A model generated the notes under the pieces. It was not told the DNA's origin. It saw only the letters and a list, made by a program, of their open reading frames with translations, and searched no databases. A stretch of 64,000 nt of DNA from Mycolicibacterium bacteremicum. Its GTDB lineage: Bacteria; Actinomycetota; Actinomycetes; Mycobacteriales; Mycobacteriaceae. Within the stretch, counting starts at the first letter, position 1. Each line of letters starts with the position of its first letter. This document shows, one piece after another, positions 23,088-30,597 of the stretch. The position numbers were made by a program, and so were the translations under genes. The stretch covers positions 1 through 64,000 of the forward strand of contig NZ_MVHJ01000016.1 of assembly GCF_002086115.1 (NCBI RefSeq). Direction: 5' to 3'.

Positions 23088-23142
23088 GAACAGACGCGTC
23101 TGCCCCTCAGGGGCCCACTTTCGGGGGTACATGCGTCTGCTC
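23088..23142. repeat. Palindromic element, family A, copy 2
   Basis: CAGACGC (23091-23097) pairs with GCGTCTG (23133-23139), and CCCCT (23103-23107) with GGGGG (23123-23127). The whole 20-bp stem has two clear mismatches and a 15-nt loop. The right arm and the loop end (ACTTTC then GGGG and GCGTCTGCTC) match copy 1 at 22090-22145 in the same orientation, so they are two copies of one element flanking a single gene. Confidence 0.7.
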
Positions 23143-23181
23143 GCGGGGCGCGGGGAGAGGCGAGAGGGGAAAGGGGAGAAG

Positions 23182-23823
23182 CTAGTCGCGGGCGGCGGCG
23201 AGCAACCCGTCGCCCAGCGGCACCAGCACCGGGGTGAACCGCTCGTCCTCGGCGATCAGCCGGGCCGCCTCGCGCACCGCGCTCACCTCGGCGTCGTTGG
23301 CCGACGCATCCCCGGCGCGGCCACCGAGCGCGGCGCGGTGCACCACGATCGCCCCGCCGGCCCGCAACAGGCGCACCCCCTCCGCGACGAACTGCGGCTG
23401 ATCGGCCGGGGCGGCGTCGATGAAGACCAGGTCGTAGGACTCATCGGCCAATCGGGTGAGCACCTCCTGCGCCCGCCCGCCGATCAGCCGGGTGCGCGAC
23501 GCGCCGACCCCGGCCTCGGTGAACGCCTGCTTGGCCAGCCGCTGGTACTCGGGTTCGACATCGATGGTGGTGAGCACGCCGTCCTCGCGCATCCCGGCCA
23601 GCAGCCACAGCCCGCTGACACCGGCGCCGGTGCCCACCTCGACCACGGCCTTCGCCCCGGTCAGCCGGGCCAACACGGACAGCAGGGCACCGACGGCGGG
23701 GGTCACCGCACCGGCGCCGCTGTCGACCGCCCGTTCCCGCGCGGCTGCGGTCACCGCGTCCTCGGTGATCGACGCCTCCGCGTGCGAGACGATCGATTGG
23801 GCGGCGTCATCGGTGTCGGCCAT
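23182..23823 (-). CDS. SAM-dependent O-methyltransferase
   Basis: This 213-residue class I methyltransferase of the CCoAOMT/catechol O-methyltransferase-like family has motif I VVEVGTGAGVSGLWL (about 61-75), the acidic end of strand 2 in LTTIDVEPEYQRLA, and motif IV YDLVFIDAAPADQ. It corresponds to Rv1220c, always divergent from sigE. The substrate is unknown. ATG 23823 was chosen; the frame is open a little further but enters the sigE control region. Confidence 0.88.
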   Translation of the reverse strand: MADTDDAAQSIVSHAEASITEDAVTAAARERAVDSGAGAVTPAVGALLSVLARLTGAKAVVEVGTGAGVSGLWLLAGMREDGVLTTIDVEPEYQRLAKQAFTEAGVGASRTRLIGGRAQEVLTRLADESYDLVFIDAAPADQPQFVAEGVRLLRAGGAIVVHRAALGGRAGDASANDAEVSAVREAARLIAEDERFTPVLVPLGDGLLAAARD

Positions 23824-24000
23824 GCCCGCAGCGTAGAGCGAACCGGCATCCGGGTGCCCCGCGACACGCCCGCCCCGACGACGCACATCACACCCGGAAT
23901 CCGCCGGTTTTGCCTGGTCGAGCCGGGGGTATCTGCTTTCTCAGGAATTGTTCAGTTTGCTCATATGTCAGGCACACCCCGGCGGGAGAACGTACTACGC

Positions 24001-24768
24001 ATGGAACACGGTGACAGCTCGCGTTATCGGAATACGGATGGCTCCGGCCACGTTTTTCCCAGCAACGAGCAGACGTCCGCCTGCCACCTTGATTTGGAGG
24101 ATCAGATCACCGCCTCAAGCACCGCGAGCAATCCGGTCGCCAGTCCCGTCTCCATGCCCCATCTGGAGCAGTACACCGATGCCGAATGGGTGGAGCCTTC
24201 CGACGAGCTGACCGGGACCGCGGTATTCGACGCCACCGGCGACAAGGCCGCCATGCCGTCCTGGGACGAGCTGGTGCGCCAGCACGCCGACCGCGTGTAC
24301 CGATTGGCCTACCGCCTGTCGGGCAACCAGCAGGACGCCGAGGACCTCACCCAGGAGACGTTCATCCGGGTATTCCGGTCCGTGCACAACTACCAGGCCG
24401 GCACCTTCGAGGGCTGGTTGCACCGCATCACGACCAACCTGTTCCTGGACATGGTCCGTCGCCGCACGCGCATCCGCATGGAGGCGCTGCCCGAGGACTA
24501 CGACCGGGTGCCCGCCGAGGATCCCAACCCCGAGCAGATCTACCACGATTCGCGCCTGGGCCCGGATCTGCAGGCCGCCCTGGATTCACTGCCGCCGGAG
24601 TTCCGCGCCGCCGTCGTCCTGTGCGATATCGAGGGTCTGTCCTATGAGGAGATCGGCGCCACCCTGGGCGTGAAGCTCGGCACCGTCCGCAGCCGTATCC
24701 ACCGCGGCCGGCAGGCCCTGCGTGAACATCTGGCCAAGCACTCCGACCAGTTGAGCGCTTCGGCCTGA
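24001..24768 (+). CDS. sigE: ECF sigma factor SigE
   Basis: This extracytoplasmic sigma factor directs the response to surface stress, SDS and heat. Region 2 spans about 85-155 (QHADRVYRLAYRLSGNQQDA, then EDLTQETFIRVFRSV and the -10 binding FEGWLHRITTNLFLDMVRRR). Region 4 has EGLSYEEIGATLGVKLGTVR. ATG 24001 gives 255 residues, near the 257 of M. tuberculosis SigE. ATG 23965 adds 12 residues and is a real alternative, since sigE is known to use several starts. The 177-nt gap upstream holds the control region. rseA, its anti-sigma factor, follows. Confidence 0.93.
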   Translation: MEHGDSSRYRNTDGSGHVFPSNEQTSACHLDLEDQITASSTASNPVASPVSMPHLEQYTDAEWVEPSDELTGTAVFDATGDKAAMPSWDELVRQHADRVYRLAYRLSGNQQDAEDLTQETFIRVFRSVHNYQAGTFEGWLHRITTNLFLDMVRRRTRIRMEALPEDYDRVPAEDPNPEQIYHDSRLGPDLQAALDSLPPEFRAAVVLCDIEGLSYEEIGATLGVKLGTVRSRIHRGRQALREHLAKHSDQLSASA

Positions 24769-24857
24769 GCGTCAGGGGTGTGAGGCACGGCTTGCCGCGC
24801 TACATTCAGATGAGTGGTGTACGAGTGACGGCGCGGCGATCCGGAAGGAGCGGGGTG

Positions 24858-25253
24858 ATGGCTGACCCGGGCGATGTATTTCGTCGTGCGTTCTCCTGGT
24901 TGCCCAATCAGTTCGCCTCGCAGAGCAGCGCACCCGTCGGCCCGCGCCGCTTCGGATCCACCGAACATCTCTCGCCGGAGGCCATCGCCGCGTTCGTCGA
25001 CGGCGAGTTGCGGATGACCGCGCATCTGCGCGCGGGGCACCATCTGTCGCTGTGCCCGCTGTGCGCCAACGAGGTCGAGGCCCAGCGCCAGGCCCGTTCG
25101 GCCCTGCGGGATTCGTGTTCGATCCCGATGCCGAGTTCCCTGCTGGGCCTGTTGTCGCAGATTCCCGACCGTGATCAGCCGGAGCCGGCCGCGCAGGAAG
25201 ACCCACAGCGAGTCGCCGACGGCGTCGCCAGGTCGCGCCGTAAGCGCCGGTAG
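24858..25253 (+). CDS. rseA: Anti-sigma-E factor RseA
   Basis: This 131-residue zinc-associated anti-sigma protein binds and inhibits SigE in the cytoplasm. The ZAS motif H-x3-C-x2-C is present in GHHLSLCPLC (about 59-68), preceded by AAFVDGELRMTAHLRAG. Start MADPGDVFRRAFSWLPNQFA matches the M. tuberculosis protein; a GGAAGGAG site lies 8 nt upstream of ATG 24858. It is shorter than the 154-residue Rv1222, in the Gly/Ser-rich tail. In M. tuberculosis it is degraded by ClpC1P2 after phosphorylation. Confidence 0.92.
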   Translation: MADPGDVFRRAFSWLPNQFASQSSAPVGPRRFGSTEHLSPEAIAAFVDGELRMTAHLRAGHHLSLCPLCANEVEAQRQARSALRDSCSIPMPSSLLGLLSQIPDRDQPEPAAQEDPQRVADGVARSRRKRR

Positions 25254-25323
25254 GGTTGAAGTCGAGATCAGCCGTCGCGTATCCCGCTCTGGGTGCGCGC
25301 TGTGAGCGGGGAGTGATGCACCG

Positions 25324-26814
25324 GTGAGCAATCAGGACGATTCGGGTACCAACCCCCGGCTGGCTCCCCGTCCGGTGTCGCGGCCGCCGGTGGACCCGGC
25401 CGCTCAGCGCGCGTTCGGCCGGCCCGACGGCGTGTCCGGGTCGTTCCTCGGCGCCGACAAGCACATCGACCAGGGTGAGTACACCCCCAAGAGCCTGAAC
25501 CCCGACCCGGTACTCGCCGAGGCCTTCGGTCGTCCCTACTCCGGTGGTGACTCGCTGCAGCGCCACCCGGCCGACGCCGGCGCGCTGGCCGCCGAGCACG
25601 AGGCCGACGAAGACGACACCCCCGATCCGTGGCGCGACCCGGCCGCCGCCGTCGCACTCGGGTCACCGGCGATGACACCGGGCGCGCCCGTCGTGGTGCA
25701 GGCGCCGCAGGGCAAGCTCGGGGTGCGTGACGTGCTCTTTGGTCGCCGGGTGTCCGCGGTCGCGCTGGTGATCCTGGCCATCATCGCGCTGGTGATCGGC
25801 GCGCTGGGCGGTGTGGTCGGCCGCAAGACCGCCGAGGTCGTCGAGGCGTTCACCACCTCGAAGGTCACCCTCGAAACCAGCGACCGGCCCGCCGAGCCCG
25901 CCGGACGCCTCGCCGAAGTGGCTGCCGCCGTTGCCGATTCGGTGGTCACCATCGAGGCGACCAGCGATCAGGCGGGATCCCAGGGCTCCGGTGTGGTGGT
26001 CGACGGTCGCGGCTACATCGTCACCAACAATCACGTCATCTCCGAGGCGGCGACCAACCCCGCCAAGTTCAAGATGTTCGTCGTCTTCAACGACGGCAAG
26101 GAGGTGCCGGCCAACCTCGTCGGCCGCGACCCCAAGACCGACCTGGCCGTCCTCAAGGTCGACAACGTCGACAACCTGAGCGTGGCCAAGCTGGGTGACT
26201 CGGAGAAGCTGCAGGTCGGCGAGGAAGTGATCGCGGCCGGCGCCCCGCTGGGCCTGCGCAGCACCGTCACCAGCGGCATCATCAGCGCGCTGCACCGCCC
26301 GCTGCCGCTCTCGGGCGACGGCTCGGACACCGACACCGTGATCGACGGTGTGCAGACCGACGCCTCGATCAACCACGGCAACTCCGGCGGTCCGCTGATC
26401 AACATGAACGCCGAGGTCATCGGCATCAACACCGCCGGTAAGTCGTTGTCCGACAGCGCCAGCGGCCTGGGCTTCGCCATCCCGGTGAACGAGGTCAAAG
26501 ATGTCGTCCAGAAGCTGATCGAGGCCGGCCGGATCGAGCACCCGACGCTGGGGCTGACCGCCCGCTCGGTGAGCAACGACCTGGCCTCCGGCGCGCAGAT
26601 CGCCAACGTCAAGGCGGGCGGCCCGGCCGAGCAGGCCGGCATCCTGGAGAATGACGTCGTGGTCAAGATCGGCAACCGGGATGTGGCCGACGCCGACGAG
26701 TTCGTCGTCGCCGTCCGGCAGCTCAAGATCGGCGAGCCCGCCCCCGTCGAGGTCGTCCGCGACGGCCGCCGGGTCACCCTGACCGTCACTCCGATCGGCG
26801 ACGGCGCGGCCTGA
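25324..26814 (+). CDS. htrA: Membrane-anchored HtrA-like serine protease
   Basis: The 496-residue protein has a disordered cytoplasmic Pro/Asp-rich region (1-140), one membrane helix (about 143-165), a trypsin-like protease domain and a C-terminal PDZ domain (about 400-495). The triad is H237 (TNNHVIS), D273 (KTDLAVL) and S354 (HGNSGGPL). The active domain faces the cell wall space. It corresponds to Rv1223 in the sigE-rseA-htrA-tatB stress locus. It starts with GTG 25324, 70 nt after rseA, and ends one base before tatB. Confidence 0.92.
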   Translation: MSNQDDSGTNPRLAPRPVSRPPVDPAAQRAFGRPDGVSGSFLGADKHIDQGEYTPKSLNPDPVLAEAFGRPYSGGDSLQRHPADAGALAAEHEADEDDTPDPWRDPAAAVALGSPAMTPGAPVVVQAPQGKLGVRDVLFGRRVSAVALVILAIIALVIGALGGVVGRKTAEVVEAFTTSKVTLETSDRPAEPAGRLAEVAAAVADSVVTIEATSDQAGSQGSGVVVDGRGYIVTNNHVISEAATNPAKFKMFVVFNDGKEVPANLVGRDPKTDLAVLKVDNVDNLSVAKLGDSEKLQVGEEVIAAGAPLGLRSTVTSGIISALHRPLPLSGDGSDTDTVIDGVQTDASINHGNSGGPLINMNAEVIGINTAGKSLSDSASGLGFAIPVNEVKDVVQKLIEAGRIEHPTLGLTARSVSNDLASGAQIANVKAGGPAEQAGILENDVVVKIGNRDVADADEFVVAVRQLKIGEPAPVEVVRDGRRVTLTVTPIGDGAA

Positions 26815-26815
26815 C

Positions 26816-27220
26816 ATGTTCTCCAATGTCGGCTGGGGCGAGATGCTGCTCCTGGTGGTGGCCGGTCTGGTCATCCTCGGCCCGGAGCGGCTGCCCGGCG
26901 CGATCCGGTGGACCTCCAACGCGGTGCGACAGGCCCGCGAATACCTCAGCGGGGCCACCAATCAGCTGCGCCAGGACCTCGGGCCCGAGTTCGACGACCT
27001 ACGTCAACCGTTGAGCGAGTTGCAGAAGCTGCGGGGGATGACGCCGCGCGCGGCGCTGACCAAACACCTGCTCGACGGTGACGATTCGTTCCTGACCGGG
27101 AACTTCGACGACAAGCCGGTCAAGCCGGTGTCACCCGACGCGCCCAAGCCGGCCACCCCCGAGCCACCGAAGCCGCCGTCGGAGCCCGGCGTGACCCGGT
27201 TCGACGCCGACGCCACCTAG
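26816..27220 (+). CDS. tatB: Sec-independent translocase subunit TatB
   Basis: This 134-residue component of the twin-arginine translocon recruits folded precursors with TatC. It has the classic N-terminus MFSNVGWGEMLLLVVAGLVI with Glu8, a membrane helix (about 7-21), the LGPERLPG hinge, an amphipathic helix (AIRWTSNAVRQAREYL), and a Pro/Lys-rich flexible tail. The ATG follows the htrA stop by one base, so they are cotranscribed. Confidence 0.93.
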   Translation: MFSNVGWGEMLLLVVAGLVILGPERLPGAIRWTSNAVRQAREYLSGATNQLRQDLGPEFDDLRQPLSELQKLRGMTPRAALTKHLLDGDDSFLTGNFDDKPVKPVSPDAPKPATPEPPKPPSEPGVTRFDADAT

Positions 27221-27235
27221 CCTGACGGCCCGGCG

Positions 27236-28378
27236 CTACCGTCCGGCCGGATCCAGCCCCAGCGACATCCCGGCCAGTCCACGCTTACGGGCGCCCAGCG
27301 CATCGGCGACCTTGCGCAGCTCCTTGCCCGCGGCCGAATCCGGCGCCGAGAGCACCAGCGGCACACCGGAATCGCCGGCGGCCACCAGGGCCGGCTCCAG
27401 GGGAACCTGGCCGAGCAGCGGCACATCGGCCCCCACCGCGCGGGTCAGTGACTCGGCGACCTGCGCGCCGCCACCCTCACCGAAGATCTGCATGACGGTG
27501 CCGTCGGGCAGGGTCAGGCCGGCCATGTTCTCCACCACGCCCACGATGCGTTGGCGCGTCTGCAGGGCGATCGCGCCGGCCCGCTCGGCGACCTCGGCGG
27601 CCGCCGACTGCGGCGTGGTCACGACCAGGATCTCCGCCCCGGGGATCAGCTGGGAGACCGAGATGGCGATATCTCCGGTGCCCGGCGGCAGGTCGAGCAG
27701 CAGCACGTCGAGATCGCCCCAGTAGACATCGGCCAGGAATTGCTGCAGGGCCCGGTGCAACATCGGCCCGCGCCACACCACGGGCGTGTTGCCCTGGGTG
27801 AACATCGCGATCGAGATGACCTTCACATCATGCGCGATCGGCGGCAGGATCATGGAATCGACCTGGGTCGGCCGATCGACGATGCCCATCATGCGCGGCA
27901 CCGAGTGACCGTAGATATCGGCGTCCAGCACGCCCACCTGCAGCCCGCGGGCGGCCAGCGCGGCGGCCAGATTGACCGTCACGCTGGACTTCCCGACGCC
28001 GCCCTTACCGGAGGCCACGGCGTAGACCCGGGTCAGCGAATTGGGTTGAGCGAACGGGATCACCGGCTCACGCGAGTCGCCGCGCAGCAGCTTGCGGAGT
28101 TCGGCGCGCTGCTCGTCGTTCATCACGTCCAGGCCGACCGTGACCGCGCCGGTCCCCGGGACATCGGTCACTGCCGCGGTGACCTTGTCGACGATTTCGG
28201 TTTTCTTCGGGCAGGCCGAGGTGGTCAGGTAGATCTCCACCGCGACGGCATGGTCGTCGGCGATGGTGACGCTCTTGACCATGCCGACCTCGGTGATCGG
28301 ACGGCGCAATTCGGGGTCGACGACCTTGCTCAGCGCGGAGCGCACCGCGGCTTCCAGGTCGGTATGTGTCGAGGACAT
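27236..28378 (-). CDS. mrp: Mrp/NBP35-like Fe-S cluster carrier ATPase
   Basis: This 380-residue protein has an N-terminal MIP18/DUF59 domain with Cys56 (TTSACPKKT) and a deviant Walker A ATPase, GKGGVGKSS (124-132). It corresponds to Rv1229c. The family carries and transfers iron-sulfur clusters in the cytoplasm. The usual CxxC cluster ligands of NBP35 near the C-terminus are not visible, so it belongs to the Mrp subtype without them. ATG 28378 was preferred over the GTG one codon upstream. It converges on tatB with a 15-nt gap. Confidence 0.92.
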   Translation of the reverse strand: MSSTHTDLEAAVRSALSKVVDPELRRPITEVGMVKSVTIADDHAVAVEIYLTTSACPKKTEIVDKVTAAVTDVPGTGAVTVGLDVMNDEQRAELRKLLRGDSREPVIPFAQPNSLTRVYAVASGKGGVGKSSVTVNLAAALAARGLQVGVLDADIYGHSVPRMMGIVDRPTQVDSMILPPIAHDVKVISIAMFTQGNTPVVWRGPMLHRALQQFLADVYWGDLDVLLLDLPPGTGDIAISVSQLIPGAEILVVTTPQSAAAEVAERAGAIALQTRQRIVGVVENMAGLTLPDGTVMQIFGEGGGAQVAESLTRAVGADVPLLGQVPLEPALVAAGDSGVPLVLSAPDSAAGKELRKVADALGARKRGLAGMSLGLDPAGR

Positions 28379-28445
28379 CACTGCCGAGTCTAGGCCGCTG
28401 CGGCCGGGAACCGGACCGCCGGTCCGGCCAGTCGGTCGGTGCGCC

Positions 28446-28541
28446 GACGTGCAGGCCGCCGGCCGGGCGCGACGCTCAGGCCGCGGGGCCGTTGTCGACG
28501 CTCAGGCCGCGGGGCTGTAGTCGACGCTCAGGCCGCTGGGC
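28446..28541. repeat. 26-bp tandem repeat spanning the transglycosylase stop codon
   Basis: GACGCTCAGGCCGCGGGGC recurs at 28471-28489 and 28497-28515 and, with one change, at 28523-28541, a period of exactly 26 bp. A decayed unit starts at 28446. On the minus strand each reads GCGGCCTGAGCGTC, repeating the last two codons and stop (28528-28530) of the gene that ends here. The extra units are downstream of the stop. Confidence 0.85.
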
Positions 28542-29895
28542 CGGGTGCGGGACCGACCGCCGCAGGCAGCACCGGTGCGGCCGGGGCCGGCGCGGGCGGC
28601 GGCGCGAACGGATTGAACGGCGCGGGCGGCGCGACCGGGGCGGCCGGCGGGGGCGGTGCGAACGGATTGACCGGGGCGGCCGGCGGCGGCGGTGCGAACG
28701 GATTGACCGGAGCCGCCGGGGGCGGTGCGAACGGGTTGAACGGTGCGGCCGGCGGCGGCGGCGCGAACGGGTTGAACGGGGCCTGCGGCGCCGGGGTGTT
28801 CTCGCCGATGCAGAACACCGCGCAATTCGGGACGGCCGCGGGCTGATCCGGTCCGGGCGGCACCGGAAGCCGGTCGGCGACGTCGGCCCGGCCCAGATCG
28901 AAGAACGGCATCACGGCCATCGGGTCGGTGGACGGCAGGCCCAGCGCATTGAGCGGCAGCCCCGGGCCGAGGCCCTCGCCATTGGCGTTGAGGTGGATGT
29001 TGGCGTCGCGCAACTGCGGTACCGACCCGGTGATGGGTGGCAGGTCCACCGGGACGACCCCGGTGGCGTAGGCGGCCGCCCAGCCCAGCACGTTGCGCGC
29101 ATAGGCGACCGAGTTGTTGTAGCGCAGGATGGCCGTCATCACCTGGCCCTGGTCCCGCATGCTCAGCCCGCCGCTGCACAGATAGCGCGCCGCGGCCAGG
29201 GTGGCGTCGAACAGATTCTGCACCTCGGCCTTACCGTCTCCGTTGCCGTCGGAGGCGTACCGCGACCACGTGCCCGGCAGGAACTGCATCGGGCCCATCG
29301 CACGGGCGTAGGTGATCCGGTCGTTGTTGCGGCTCTGCACGATGACCTCGTTGCCGGGCAGCGTGCCGTCCAGCGCCGGGCCGAGGATCGGCTGCACCGC
29401 GGTGCCGTTGACATCGGTGGCACCACCGCTGGCGTGCATCGACTCGATGCGCCCGATACCGGCCAGCAGGTTCCAGCTCATCCCGCAGTTGGGGGCGGCG
29501 GAGGCCATCATCCGCTCGGCATTGCGGTAGGCGTTCAGGGCGACCGTCGGGATGCGAAGGCTGCCCGGGGAGTTGACCACCGCGGCCGGCGGGGGAGCCG
29601 ACAGAGCGGTGCCCGCGGTCTGGAACGGCCGCGGCTGCTTGTAGGCGGCGACCACGGTGGCGCCGGTGTTCTCATCGGGTGTATCGACGACGGCGGCCAG
29701 CGGCGTGACGGTGGCTTCCAGCACCGGTTTCACAATCGGCGCCGACGCGCCGACACCGAGAGTCAGCACCAGCGGGGTGAGCACGGCGATACCGAACAAA
29801 CCGCGTGAGCTGGGAGCCGAATCGGCCACGGACCGGAGCGCCTTGTCTGCGCTGCGCCGCGCCGCAGCGAGTGCGGCGCCTCCCCGTTTTGCCAC
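28528..29895 (-). CDS. Secreted or anchored lytic transglycosylase-like protein
   Basis: The 455-residue protein has a basic N-terminus and one hydrophobic segment (LFGIAVLTPLVLTLGVGASA, about 33-52) for export or anchoring. The SLT-type lysozyme-like domain at about 120-290 includes WNLLAGIGRIESMHASGGAT with the catalytic Glu, RAMGPMQFLPGTW, and DATLAAARYLCSGG. It is predicted to cleave peptidoglycan glycan strands outside the membrane. The tail (about 365-455) is a Pro/Ala-rich repeat with NPFAPPP units, perhaps wall-spanning. It corresponds to Rv1230c. The GTG start is 29895. Confidence 0.85.
   Translation of the reverse strand: MAKRGGAALAAARRSADKALRSVADSAPSSRGLFGIAVLTPLVLTLGVGASAPIVKPVLEATVTPLAAVVDTPDENTGATVVAAYKQPRPFQTAGTALSAPPPAAVVNSPGSLRIPTVALNAYRNAERMMASAAPNCGMSWNLLAGIGRIESMHASGGATDVNGTAVQPILGPALDGTLPGNEVIVQSRNNDRITYARAMGPMQFLPGTWSRYASDGNGDGKAEVQNLFDATLAAARYLCSGGLSMRDQGQVMTAILRYNNSVAYARNVLGWAAAYATGVVPVDLPPITGSVPQLRDANIHLNANGEGLGPGLPLNALGLPSTDPMAVMPFFDLGRADVADRLPVPPGPDQPAAVPNCAVFCIGENTPAPQAPFNPFAPPPPAAPFNPFAPPPAAPVNPFAPPPPAAPVNPFAPPPPAAPVAPPAPFNPFAPPPAPAPAAPVLPAAVGPAPGPAA
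28595..28790 (-). repeat. In-gene repeat coding NPFAPPP units
   Basis: Five to six imperfect units of about 33-42 bp encode (F/V)NPFAPPPPAAP in the tail of the transglycosylase. The DNA identity between units is high, which marks recent tandem amplification and likely length variation among strains. Confidence 0.8.
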
Positions 29896-29978
29896 TCAAC
29901 CGTCCTAGATTCGTTACCCGACCGTTGTGAACCAGGTCACCATACCTACTGCTGCCGCGCCGTGGTGCGGCAATGCGT

Positions 29979-30536
29979 TTACCGGCTCGGTTCGTCCTCG
30001 TCGGTGAACGCCGGTTCGGACAGGTCCGCGGGCGTGCGCTTGCCCTTGCTCTTCTTCGGTTTCGGCGGCACCAGTTCGACGAGCATGTCCCGCAGGTCCT
30101 CCAGCTCGCGGCGCATGTAGTCGCGGGTCGCGACCTCACCGACGGCCAGTCGCAGCGCAGCCAGCTCGCGGGCCAGGTATTCGGTATCGGCCTTGGTCTG
30201 CTCGGCGCGCCGGCGGTCCTCCTCCAGTGCCACCCGGTCACGGTTCTCCTGTCGGTTCTGCGCCAACAGGATCAACGGTGCCGCGTAGGCCGCCTGCGTG
30301 GAGAACGCCAGGTTGAGCAGGATGAACGGGTACGGATCCCACTGCCAGGCGAACGCACCGATGTTCAGCAGGATCCAGACGATCACCACGATCGTCTGGA
30401 TGGCCAGGTAGCGGCCGGTACCCAGGAACCGCGCGATCCGTTCGCTGAACCGGCCCACCGCCTCGACATCGAAGCGCGGCCGCAGCGACCGGGACGGCCG
30501 CGGCGTGTCGAGTCGCTGCCGTGCCGAATCGCTCAT
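29979..30536 (-). CDS. DUF1003 membrane protein
   Basis: The 185-residue protein has two close membrane helices (YLAIQTIVVIVWILLNIGAF and PFILLNLAFSTQAAYAAPLI, about 53-105). They are followed by QNRQENRDRVALEEDRR and a long charged coiled coil, the standard DUF1003 layout. The C-terminal tail is Lys- and Glu-rich. Function is unknown. ATG 30536 has a GAGGGGG site upstream. It lies between the transglycosylase and the MgtE-like gene on the same strand. Confidence 0.85.
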   Translation of the reverse strand: MSDSARQRLDTPRPSRSLRPRFDVEAVGRFSERIARFLGTGRYLAIQTIVVIVWILLNIGAFAWQWDPYPFILLNLAFSTQAAYAAPLILLAQNRQENRDRVALEEDRRRAEQTKADTEYLARELAALRLAVGEVATRDYMRRELEDLRDMLVELVPPKPKKSKGKRTPADLSEPAFTDEDEPSR

Positions 30537-30597
30537 GCCACCCCCTCGCAGGCTCGGGCCTCGCATGTGGGCCGATGATTCGCTCGGCGAGCCTGAC

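Noticed and set aside
22090..23142. Insertion sequence or composite transposon
   Set aside because: There is no transposase or integrase, the flanking copies are in direct rather than inverted orientation, and I see no target-site duplication. A palindrome-associated unit describes it better.
23074..23964. N-terminal extension of the sigE frame through the O-methyltransferase gene
   Set aside because: The region is occupied on the other strand by a complete methyltransferase, and known SigE proteins begin near ATG 24001.
28446..28541. CRISPR array
   Set aside because: The units are contiguous with a 26-bp period and have no unique spacers; no cas genes are in the window. The Cas4-like domain at 53515-56916 belongs to the TM0106 helicase family.
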